From: Spisula solida | Lineage: Eukaryota > Mollusca > Bivalvia > Venerida > Mactridae | Direction: 5' to 3' | Assembly: GCA_947247005.1 (NCBI GenBank) | Contig: OX365962.1 | Span: 4,313,201 to 4,377,200 of the forward strand | DNA length: 64,000 nt | The notes under the pieces: model-generated | The model's database searches: none | Told to the model about the DNA's origin: nothing | What the model saw: only the letters and a program-made list of their open reading frames with translations | Made by a program: the position numbers and the translations under genes | Shown here: piece by piece, positions 55,270 through 64,000 of the stretch | How positions within the stretch are numbered: position 1 is the first letter of the stretch | Layout of the letters: each line of letters opens with the position of its first letter

Positions 55270-58141
55270 TATTACATACAATACAAGTCTGTCTGATTGA
55301 GCCCTTTTATTTTCTCAACAATTCAGAATTATTGTTTACCCCATCCCTCCCAGTTTTGTCGTCACTCCATCAGACTTAAAGGGAATATTTACCGGTGACT
55401 TAAACTTTTGTGTAATAGTTCTATTCGGCATCATGATTGCATTCGCAACATTTCCCCCGAAATTCCCCGTACATTTACCTGTGTACAACCAATATTTCAC
55501 GTACATTATTATACCTGTACGGAAACTTACGGAAATATCTCCGGAAAAGTCCGATGTTAGAAACGAAGCGTGTGACGTCACAATCGTGCTATTAACAAGA
55601 TGTCGGACAGCTAAGATCTCGACTCAGCTGATCTGGGAAGATAATATACGGTCCCTGAGCTAATGAAACGATAATTTCTTCGGATATAGATTATGATGGC
55701 AATGACAATTTTTGCCGTATCAATTCAAACCTATTATTAATAAGGGAAATCATAATAACGGCGACGAAGAAATCTGCCAGACATGCACACTGTAAATATC
55801 GCTGACCGCATTGGCTACACAAACTGGTAATTGACCTTCCTGTCGATTTTGATTGACAGGTGGCGTTAGCCAATCATATTGCAGCATTTCGGCTATGGTT
55901 TATTGGTTTTTGTAGGTCAATGGAAATTGTGCAATATTTAATTAATAATGAAGAAATTCTTAATACATTGGCACGTTTAGAAACTAGAGAATTTCAACTT
56001 AAATTGGTTGGTAGCGATGCCATGAAAGTAATTTATACACTAAATAAATTTATTAAACCCTGAGGTCCTCGGAAGTAAGAGATACATAATTATGTATATT
56101 TTCTCAAATATAGTCTGAGTTTGAAGCAATATCATTTATATTTTCCAAAAGAAAATGACAATCACGTGTTGAGAAACAAAAAGCTTCGTCTTTAATTTGA
56201 CTATTTTAAAATATGTCATTTAAAGCCCTAGACACGCGAAAGTATGTTATTGTTTGTTATAAAATAAGAACACATAAAACCCAATTAACGAGAATGTGTG
56301 GATTTTTCCATAAAAGCTGGTTTTATAATGTTGAACATAATTATGTTGGTTTGGTCTATGTAATAGTTAAAGCGCTCTTTAGTTGATATCATTGCTGTAC
56401 TCTATTGCATTCAATCTCTAAAGCATAATTATAAAGATATAGATTTAAAGTTATATGTAAGGTCTAAGACAATTGAAAATCATGACGGATCGATGTAAGT
56501 TTATTTGAAAGTATCTATAGGCACGGAAATACATTAGACATTAGAGTGTATATCCGTGCTACAGGCCAGAGTACTGTCAGACATATATAATATTATGTAT
56601 ACATTACTACAAATCGTATATAGCAACACTATCTGACCTTGCAAAAACTGCAATCAAAGTAACTGGTGACACATTGTTAATTGACAGTAAACTAATCAGC
56701 AAGACACCGCGACCAGTCGTAGATCATAGAACCCCGACTGATTACCGCGGGATACCAACCTAAGCGATATCATCAAAGAATATAACACATTGGAATTTTA
56801 ACTGACTTATAATCTAGGACTTACATATTTAGTTCTGGTATAATGGGGCATATAAAATATGTGTAGCTCAAATTATTGTACCTGACCCGACATTTATAAC
56901 GTTATGTTAGAAAGCGATAATTATGTGTTTTTATTGATAACGCGTGATTCTACATTGGTAATTAGTTTATTTGTTAACTGCCAATGGCAAACAATGTACA
57001 CATATTACACATATTACGGAAGTTGCAGTTAAATACAAGCTTGTCACTCTGTTGCTAGCAATCAACAAAATGTAAAACTATGTCACTGCTAAGCGATAGA
57101 GCACATGGATAACCCCAAACACCAATAAAAACCCGAGGTAGAAAATCAGGAGACTGGTCTACTATACTATTATTTTAAAAAATTATGCACATTTGAATTT
57201 GATTATTAATTAGCACACTAACATATTGACCGGGTACAAACGATGAAATGCTAGTTTATGGAATATTTCTTTATACAGTGTATATTTGTAAATATATCGC
57301 TGGCTTAGCTGGGGCTTAGCAATAGAAGATAGTAAGTACTATTTACGACCATATAAGACTCATGCATATTTAAACTCTGCACTACGAGGCGCTTCTTATG
57401 AGCCTATTTTCATGAAAATCGGAACTGGTCTCAGACACGGGTTTTTTCTTGTTTTCTCAAAATATTGATTCTGTACTTACAACCTTCAAATTCTAAGGCA
57501 GCGATATGTATTAACCCATTTTTACAATAAAAGATGCTTCTCTCAAGACAGGTAGTTCAATTTTCCCGATTTGCACAAAATTATAGTGATAGAAATCAAA
57601 AGAAACATTCTGTTTGAGCGACAGATTAAACTGCGAGTACCGATTGTGACGTCACAGTCAGATTTTACGAAGATATACGAACGCGCTTCCGGAAATTTCC
57701 GATATCAGCGGTATCGGAAAATGTGCACTACGCGTATATGATTAGTCGACATAAACATCGTAAATACTCGTAAAATATCGGAATTTTCGTTTCTGATGTT
57801 AAAAATAGACATTTATTGACCTAAATGTATAATGGAAACAAAGTCAGTCAATAGTCCCTTTAAAGGAACTGTCATAATCTAGCCAATTGAGGGTAGAAAA
57901 GAAAGACAACTCTTGCTGATCACTCAATCCTGCTTTACATGATTACTTCCCTTGGTTATAAAAGAAAGAAACGCAATTAATATAATACAGTGTGGACATA
58001 CCACGTGGTATGTTTCTTAATTTTTGCTTAAGAACGCAAGTAGAAATATGTCTGCGAAAAGTTAAAAACAACAGTTATTTAATCCATGACGCTCAAGCAG
58101 AGAATGAGTACTAGCCGTTAAACATTGTTTAATAAAAAATG
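55270..58141. other. AT-rich non-coding stretch with minor signals
   Basis: 55300-55663 stays open on the plus strand and 55336-55581 on the minus, but neither shows a domain. 55840-55860 has CCTGTCGATTTTGATTGACAGG and flanking ATTGGC/GCCAAT motifs. A 49-codon frame after a good acceptor (TTTTTGTAG at 55914) ends at 56063. Nothing is strong enough for a gene. Confidence 0.4.
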
Positions 58142-58212
58142 TGCATCGGCCGGGAATCGAACCCGGGCCGCCCGCGTGGCAGGCGAGCATTCTACCACTG
58201 AACCACCGATGC
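58142..58212 (-). tRNA. tRNA-Gly (GCC)
   Basis: A 71-nt cloverleaf read on the minus strand. The acceptor is GCATCGG/CCGATGC with discriminator A, and the D arm is in GGTTCAGTGGTAGAATGC (A box TGGTTCAGTGG). The anticodon loop is CTGCCAC with anticodon GCC, and the B box is GGTTCGATTCC. CCA is not encoded, as in eukaryotes. A T-run (CATTTTTTATT) directly downstream serves as a Pol III terminator. It is identical to the copy at 60323-60393. Confidence 0.97.
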
Positions 58213-58723
58213 TTTCGTTACTGTTTTTCAGGTCAATCTTTAAAATGATAGAACATGCTTGTCGGATGATCTAACTAGAATTAAAACACACTTATGTAAA
58301 AACAATTTTAATATTCAGTAATACCAACACGTTTAACAAGCCAACGATTGTTGTAGAATTATATGACTAGTTATATACATGACATTGATTGTATACGGCA
58401 AGTTGGTGTGCGCTAAATTGTCCAAGAGGGTAATCAGTTAGTGGGATCGGTTTTGCAATGAAAGTGCTGCCATGTTTCAATAAATGTGTTGTACTGATCT
58501 ATTTTTAATTTACCCCAATGATAAATGTAATACAGATGAACATCATAGGTATCGAACACATTTCAATTTCTTGAAAAAAAACTTTTGGAAAATCATTCAA
58601 TTACGTAGAAGCTATATCTCTCTATAAATGATGCTCTGGTTCTCCCATAAACAAGTTATTCTGAGATATTTTATAACTTCCCCTCATACCCGTAATGATA
58701 TCACGTTCAAGAATGTACCTACT

Positions 58724-58956
58724 ACAAAGTTTGTTCTCAATCATATGTTCCGATATTACGGTTTATTTTTCTGACGTCAGAAGAATGCAAAATGTTTAAG
58801 TTTTAAATTCCAGATCGTTATACAATTATTCTAATATTTCTATTAAATGAAGCTATTAGAGTCATATAAGAAGTTAAAATTGCACACTGCGTACATAGCT
58901 CAGATAAAATTCAGTATGACTTTAAATTTTGAGAACAAACCTTTTAACACTCTGTA
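58724..58956 (-). mobile_element. MITE, ACAGGGTGTT family, copy 2
   Basis: The reverse complement matches 5794-6012: AATTTTATCTGAGCTATGTA then CGCAGTG, ACTCTAATAG, and CTGACGTCAGAAAAATAAAC. One terminus (ACAGAGTGTTAAAAGG) is kept, the other is diverged. Confidence 0.75.
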
Positions 58957-59907
58957 TTTAAGTCAGTCGCAGGCCCTAGTAGAATTAAATCAAGGTTGGA
59001 CAATCGATGTTTGGTTAAAATGATACATGTTGAACATTCAGCTTAATTCTTAAGGAAAAGACAACTTTGTCGATAATGATTTTTGTACCTGTGTGTTTGT
59101 ACGAGTTGTTTCCCTTTACACCAGAAAAATCGATAAACAACATGCATATAAATCGATAGAATGTATGACCCTATTGTTTAACTAGATCGATAGACAGTGA
59201 CCAGACAGGATTAGACTGATATGGGGCAATAAATAAATTAATGGATTACCCTTCTGTGGCTTTGTATTTCCCGGTCACTAATATCAATACTGACTAAACA
59301 TTATAAGTTTAAAAAATAGAAACACATACAAACCTTCATTGAAATAGTATGAATGTATTACATGTATTAATGTTTTTATACATTGTTTAAATAAAAAGGC
59401 TATACATGTACATAGAGAAAAGTTATATTTATGAAAAACCAAAGTCTCGCACATATGGGAAAATATATGAATTTTTAAAACAGCCATGGTAACGTTATAA
59501 TACATTTTAATAGAACCATTTGTTTAAACATAACAATGCATGAAGGCCATTTTAATAAAAGTGTGTAAGTGTTTTTGTTTATTTTCTAACAGATATAATA
59601 TACAAAGACTCTGATTCCAAGGTGAATAGTCTTTATATATTTCCCTACGGAAAACAAGCAAAGATAGATATAATATACTCTTATTAATATACTCATCAGG
59701 CCCGGATCCAGAAATTTTTGAGTGAGGGGGCAAATGTACTTATCATTAAACTTTGGATATTTAAATTACATGTTTTCCGGCTCATAAACTTTTTTTCAAT
59801 GAGCGTCTTTTAAGACCGAAGTAATCGAATACTATATTAACATGACATCACTGGTTTTGTTTACGTTGTAACTTATATTAATCACAATTGACACCTTATT
59901 GTTACCA

Positions 59908-60120
59908 GCGTCACGAGGGTATGAACCTCGATATTGTTATAGCGGCAGATCGTCCGCTTTGAGTGCGGTAGTTACTGGTTTCGATCCCGGATCGAAAAGA
60001 CGAAATAAAAATGGTGCCAGAAATTCCCCTTCATGGACGCTCAGCATCAAGGGGAAACTGGATTAATCTTCTCCTATACATCAATCATTCGAAACACTTC
60101 GGTATTTCAGGAGCCAGGTT
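59908..60120 (+). mobile_element. possible tRNA-derived SINE
   Basis: TATAGCGGCAGATCG is A-box-like. GGTTTCGATCC (59978-59988) is one base off the Pol III B box and about 35 bases downstream. A tRNA-unrelated body follows (GGTGCCAGAAATTCCCCTTC, ATGGACGCTCAGCATCAAGG). The tail and target duplication are not clear, so this is tentative. Confidence 0.45.
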
Positions 60121-60322
60121 GGATTTATAATGTCAAAACACTTGACTATTTCTTATGCTGTAATAAAAAGAACGCGTAGAAAGTAATCGGTACTTCCGAA
60201 TCCTCAACTGATAAGTTACTACTATCAAAATGCACGCACAACTGATAATATGCGCAAACAACTTCACGACAATACGTTATAAAGTGGAATAATCTTTTGA
60301 AAAGAAATAAAAATAAAAGATG

Positions 60323-60393
60323 TGCATCGGCCGGGAATCGAACCCGGGCCGCCCGCGTGGCAGGCGAGCATTCTACCACTGAACCACCGATGC
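60323..60393 (-). tRNA. tRNA-Gly (GCC), second copy
   Basis: Same 71-nt sequence as 58142-58212 in the same orientation, 2.1 kb away. It keeps the 7-bp acceptor stem, A box, GCC anticodon and B box. Downstream DNA has TTTT runs usable as a Pol III terminator. Flanks differ from the first copy beyond a few bases, so this is a dispersed gene duplication rather than a large recent tandem one. Confidence 0.97.
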
Positions 60394-61756
60394 TTACATG
60401 AATCATTATGTACAGTTTGTGTCAAGTAGCGTAACGCGCTACAAACGTTAACTTACGTTGACAAGCGTCAATCACGTGACGTTTTATACGTTTGATGTAT
60501 CGATATAAAACGATGACACGTCGTACTAACGTGGCAGAAACTTCTTGTTTAGAAATATCGGTTAGCCAATGACATGTGTTAAAGTTAAACACAAGATAGT
60601 AACACAGTTTGAAAAATAACTGGAAAACATGAAAAAAAACATGTTTAATGTAAAATTGATACATTTTGTATATCTAATAGACTGATAATTGAACTATATA
60701 TCAATTTCTGTAAAAAAAATATTCAATAATGATACATTTAACTGTGTGTAGTAAGGACTTGATTTTATCAAGCCTCCCTATAAGGACTCACGGGAGGCGC
60801 TGGACATGTAACTGAGGTTTTACTATTTCTTAAATTTCAAGCGTAAGTGGCTATCTATACAAGTTGTGTTCGTGACTAAAATGATAAAACACAAATGTTT
60901 ACATTAGTCAGCTGTGCGCCATTGTACATGTATACATTGTAGAAACATTGTGTCGATGTTATATATAGACAATGGAGTTATAATCATAAAAGTAGAAGAT
61001 TTTAGATAGTTTATTCCTACTATTACGTTTAGATTGAACCGATAAACATTAACTATACAAACTACCAACCTTAGTCACCTGGATTTCAACAGTGAATTGT
61101 TTACAAACTTACTAGATGTTATAATATTGTAATTTAAGTGTATGACCATTTTTTCATCTCTATTTTATTTACACCCAAACCAATGCAGCGTATACTTATA
61201 GCTAAACTGTTGATATTTTTGTTTTTGATAAACTGGAATTTAATAATACCAAGTGTCTTCCATTCTAATTATATTTCCTTAAACTTTTGTTATTGTTCTG
61301 TAAATTCATGTATACTGTTATATATTTTGGAAACTAAATATGTTTAAACTAATTGTATTGATAGATGAATTCGAGGTATTTTAAAACCTGTTAACACTGT
61401 GATGTATAATAAGGTAAGGAAACCACACCAACGGTACAAATGGTGATACACTCAAAGAGTCCTGAAAGAAACATTGGATTGACTGCAAATGGTGGTATGG
61501 ATTGACAATTCTGCTTTGCAATCATGAAATTGAGTTTAAAGTCATTGTTTAACATGTATTGGATGTAGTGAAACTCTTTAATCTTTTTGACATTTAGACC
61601 TAAATATGAAAACGAAAGTAGAGTAGGGGTTAACCTGTCTGCGATAAATCCGCGCGATAGCAAAATATGTTCTCTATCATTGATGAGCAAATCTTTTTTT
61701 AGAACATACAATCATGACACCCCCCCCCCCTTTTATTGTATTATTTTGAAGCTTAC
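60394..61756. other. AT-rich non-coding stretch
   Basis: No gene or repeat is supported. Small frames at 61138 and 61391 have no domain. Confidence 0.4.
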
Positions 61757-61820
61757 ATATATCATCTGTTAAATTTTACAAATAGAAGGTTGAGAGTCAT
61801 GTCAAACTCTCCGGACTATA
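61757..61820 (+). mobile_element. MITE-A end fragment
   Basis: ATATATCATCTGTTAAATTT, ATAGAAGGTTGAGAGTCATG and TCAAACTCTCCGGACTATAC match the terminus of MITE-A (compare 47075-47142). Confidence 0.7.
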
Positions 61821-62165
61821 CTAAACACACGGACCATTTTTTTTAAAACAATTTAATCTCTTATTGTGATCACATGGGCTAAAACTGTATGTTATAGATG
61901 TGGCTTACTTGGTGATATGTCTGATAATCATTTGTAGATCTATACATGTATATAAATCGAATTTCAAGATGGTGCGATACATAAGTGTAAACAATGAAAC
62001 CAACCACTTGGTCTATTGTGTAGTAATTATCTATTTTATTGATAAGCCTCACAGTCGTTTTCAGTATCGAATGTTGGGGAGTATTAAGTTAAAGGATACA
62101 TAATCATAATATTCACTCTACATTACAGTCATCATGTGACCATTCTATATATATGTACCGAAGTA

Positions 62166-62412
62166 CGAGGGTTGTCCTGGTAAATCGTGCACTTTGCTTA
62201 TTACACAAAATGTATTCAAATGTTTTGTTCCATGGGTTGCGCAGCGTTTGCATACACGGGGTTTGTTAATCACAGATAATACGCATTATATACTTTTCAC
62301 GCATAATTCGTATAAAGATTGAATATATAAAGGTATCTACAAAAACCATGATCATGTAACACCACATAAGATAATTATAAGCAAAGTAGACGATTTACTG
62401 GGACAACCCTCG
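62166..62412. mobile_element. 247-bp mariner-like MITE with TA duplication
   Basis: The left end CGAGGGTTGTCCTGGTAAAT and the right end ATTTACTGGGACAACCCTCG form inverted repeats of about 34 bp. TA flanks both sides (62164-62165 and 62413-62414). The TIR sequence and TA target fit the mariner/Tc1 superfamily. No transposase. Confidence 0.88.
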
Positions 62413-62483
62413 TATATGGGATGTCCTTGACACTAATAAAATAAAACTTCTGTCTCAAAAACATGTTTTATCTTGTCATATGC

Positions 62484-62772
62484 TACAGTTAACTACGTTG
62501 ATTTAGTACATTGTATAACTCAGTTAACTACGTTGATTAAGAACATTGTATAACTCAGTTAACTACGTTGATTAAGAACATTGTATAACTCAGTTAACTA
62601 CGTTGATTTAGTACATTGTATAACTCAGTTAACTACGTTGATTAAGAACATTGTATAACTCAGTTAACTACGTTGATTTAGAACATTGTATAACTCAGTT
62701 AACTACGTTGATTAAGAACATTGTATAACTCAGTTAACTACGTTGATTTAGTACATTGTATAACTCAGTTGT
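62484..62772 (+). repeat. 35-bp tandem array, 8 copies
   Basis: The unit is CAGTTAACTACGTTGATTWA followed by GWACATTGTATAACT. Two variants (TTTAGT and TTAAGA) occur in a mixed order. Confidence 0.95.
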
Positions 62773-62805
62773 AGCAATATTACGTGACTCTGACATCACT
62801 AAAGG

Positions 62806-63039
62806 CTACAAATCCAAGACAAGTTTATTTCGCTTCGAAAAAAAACACTGTAGTTTAACGTATTCCATTTCTGCATCGAATTCTATGAAACACACGCTAA
62901 GGGGAAAAGTACGTGTATATGCTTTCCACGAATGATATAGAATCTTTTTCAGCAACTCGGCCGTTTTTCCAGTACCCTGTTCACCATTAAAAAACGTAGT
63001 CATTTTAATGTCGATTTGAAAGTGGAATTCAACATTCAT
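62806..63039 (-). CDS. small P-loop NTPase-like reading frame (fragment)
   Basis: 77 codons from an ATG at 63039. Residues ~13-30 read TTFFNGEQGTGKTAELLKK, a good Walker A motif (GxxGTGKT) with a hydrophobic strand before it, followed by a helix and the strand LSVCFIEFD, as in P-loop folds. It is far too short for a full NTPase (no Walker B or sensor), so it may be one exon, a truncated copy or a retained fragment. No convincing splice sites were found. The exact family is not recognised. Confidence 0.45.
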   Translation of the reverse strand: MNVEFHFQIDIKMTTFFNGEQGTGKTAELLKKILYHSWKAYTRTFPLSVCFIEFDAEMEYVKLQCFFSKRNKLVLDL

Positions 63040-64000
63040 TTCTTTTTAAAAAAAAATAGAAAAGTGATTTTGTTCTAATGGAAATATAAGGATCCAGTTA
63101 TCGAATCGTATGTTGCAGTTTAACCAATACTGACATTTACTTTTCTAAACAACTACTGCAAAGATGACACACATTTAGCTTAAAATGAACATAAGGCCAG
63201 TGTACTCGAATAGACCCTCTTTTAAGTTCAATTAATTACTTAATTGTAGACGAAAGGCTATGTAATTTTCCAGATATAGGATAGAAACATGCACCTTTTA
63301 GAAAGTAATTGTAGAATCCTTCTAAATATTGTCATAGAAAAATACAAAGGGCAGTGACAATACACTACCCAAAAGTTCTAACCCGCCACCATAATAATGT
63401 GTTATAATTTTGTTAATACTGCACGTACTCTCATGAAATTTTGCATACCAATACTTGAATAATGATTGCATTTAATTATTGATTCATTTTTGCAGATAAA
63501 AGGCCATTACAGGCGCGTTACGTAATCAAGTCGATTTTACAAAGTCACAACATATTCACCCAAATTGTTCATGAACACGTGCATATTGCAACACAACAAA
63601 CACGTATTCATTAACATTTAGCACAACCGATGTCTGCCCTCCCAGAAAAACATGCAACATGCCGAGATTGACGCAAAACTAACTTGGATTAAGTGTAAGA
63701 ATCTTACAACAAAATTTCACAAAGGCTATTTCAATGAAATGGCAATTTTGCAAATTTTGCTTGAGTGTTGATTTCAAAAATTGAAGGTTCCTGTATATGA
63801 AAATACGGAAATAATCATTAAAATAACAATAACAAACGAAATAGAAAATCATTTTTGTAATAAAAAGCAAAACTAAGGGCCGCAACTTTATCAAAACTGA
63901 TGACATCCCGACAGGTCAACCGCATTCTGTTCGTGCCAAGTTCAACATAAACACGTGCTTTTCGACGCGCTTGCTTTACACGTGTAAATTATTCTAGTCT
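63040..64000. other. AT-rich non-coding stretch to window end
   Basis: No gene is supported; a 75-codon minus-strand frame at 63906 is AT-driven. If the P-loop frame is an exon, upstream exons would lie here or beyond, but none could be read. Confidence 0.35.

Noticed and set aside
55301..55663. Plus-strand frame with a hydrophobic CVIVLFGIMIAFATF segment
   Set aside because: The overlapping minus-strand frame is equally open, there is no ATG upstream of the segment and no homology is recognised; the DNA resembles a decayed repeat.
55915..56063. 49-codon frame after a good splice acceptor (EIVQYLINNEEILNTL)
   Set aside because: No partner exon, donor or poly(A) signal could be identified; too short to call.
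60323..60393. Possible one-base loss in the anticodon loop of the second tRNA
   Set aside because: The overlapping translation on the minus strand (CSPATRAARVRF) requires the full CTGCCAC loop, so the gene matches the first copy.

Overview
The window is animal nuclear DNA, most likely from a mollusc and probably a bivalve. It is AT-rich and carries one spliced protein gene with metazoan-type splice sites. It also has two eukaryotic tRNA genes with internal promoters and several non-LTR retrotransposons of the EN-RT-CCHC type common in mollusc genomes. The rest is largely short inverted-repeat elements and tandem arrays. The species call is inference; nothing here names it.

Layout. 0-7 kb: a 45-bp minisatellite, then AT-rich DNA with several MITE-like elements. 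7.2-23 kb: a retrotransposon graveyard. It holds a LINE relic without a catalytic core (7.2-8.7 kb), a plus-strand LINE 3' relic (9.6-10.3 kb), and a long ORF1-EN-RT LINE with an internal deletion (10.5-14.8 kb). Next comes a nearly intact EN-RT LINE broken by only two nonsense codons (15.25-19.2 kb) with a small LINE tail nested in its 3' UTR. Last is a third LINE 3' end split by a 2.5-kb hAT-like transposon, which itself carries part of a different LINE (19.4-23 kb). 24-27 kb: 71-bp and 50/52-bp arrays. 29.4-32.1 kb: the only convincing protein gene, a two-coding-exon ankyrin protein resembling ANKRD34, with a tandem array and a MITE in its intron. 32.7-55 kb: alternating arrays and dispersed elements. 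These include a 1.66-kb array of a 30-bp unit, a 17-bp array, a pair of related inverted arrays (48.7 and 53.2 kb), a Tc1-derived foldback element and two copies of a Helitron/Helentron-like element. 55-64 kb: mostly AT-rich DNA with two tRNA-Gly(GCC) genes, a tRNA-like SINE fragment, a mariner-like MITE, a 35-bp array and a small P-loop reading frame.

The large open frames over the arrays (unit lengths 45, 36, 30, 17 bp) come from repetition and are not called as genes. No prokaryotic operon, CRISPR array or virus was seen. The most informative structures are the nested insertions with readable target sites, at 20.4/22.9 kb and 36.9/37.8 kb. Also notable are a MITE family whose fragments abut three separate arrays, and the inverted sister arrays at 48.7 and 53.2 kb. 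All copy numbers and boundaries were counted by eye.
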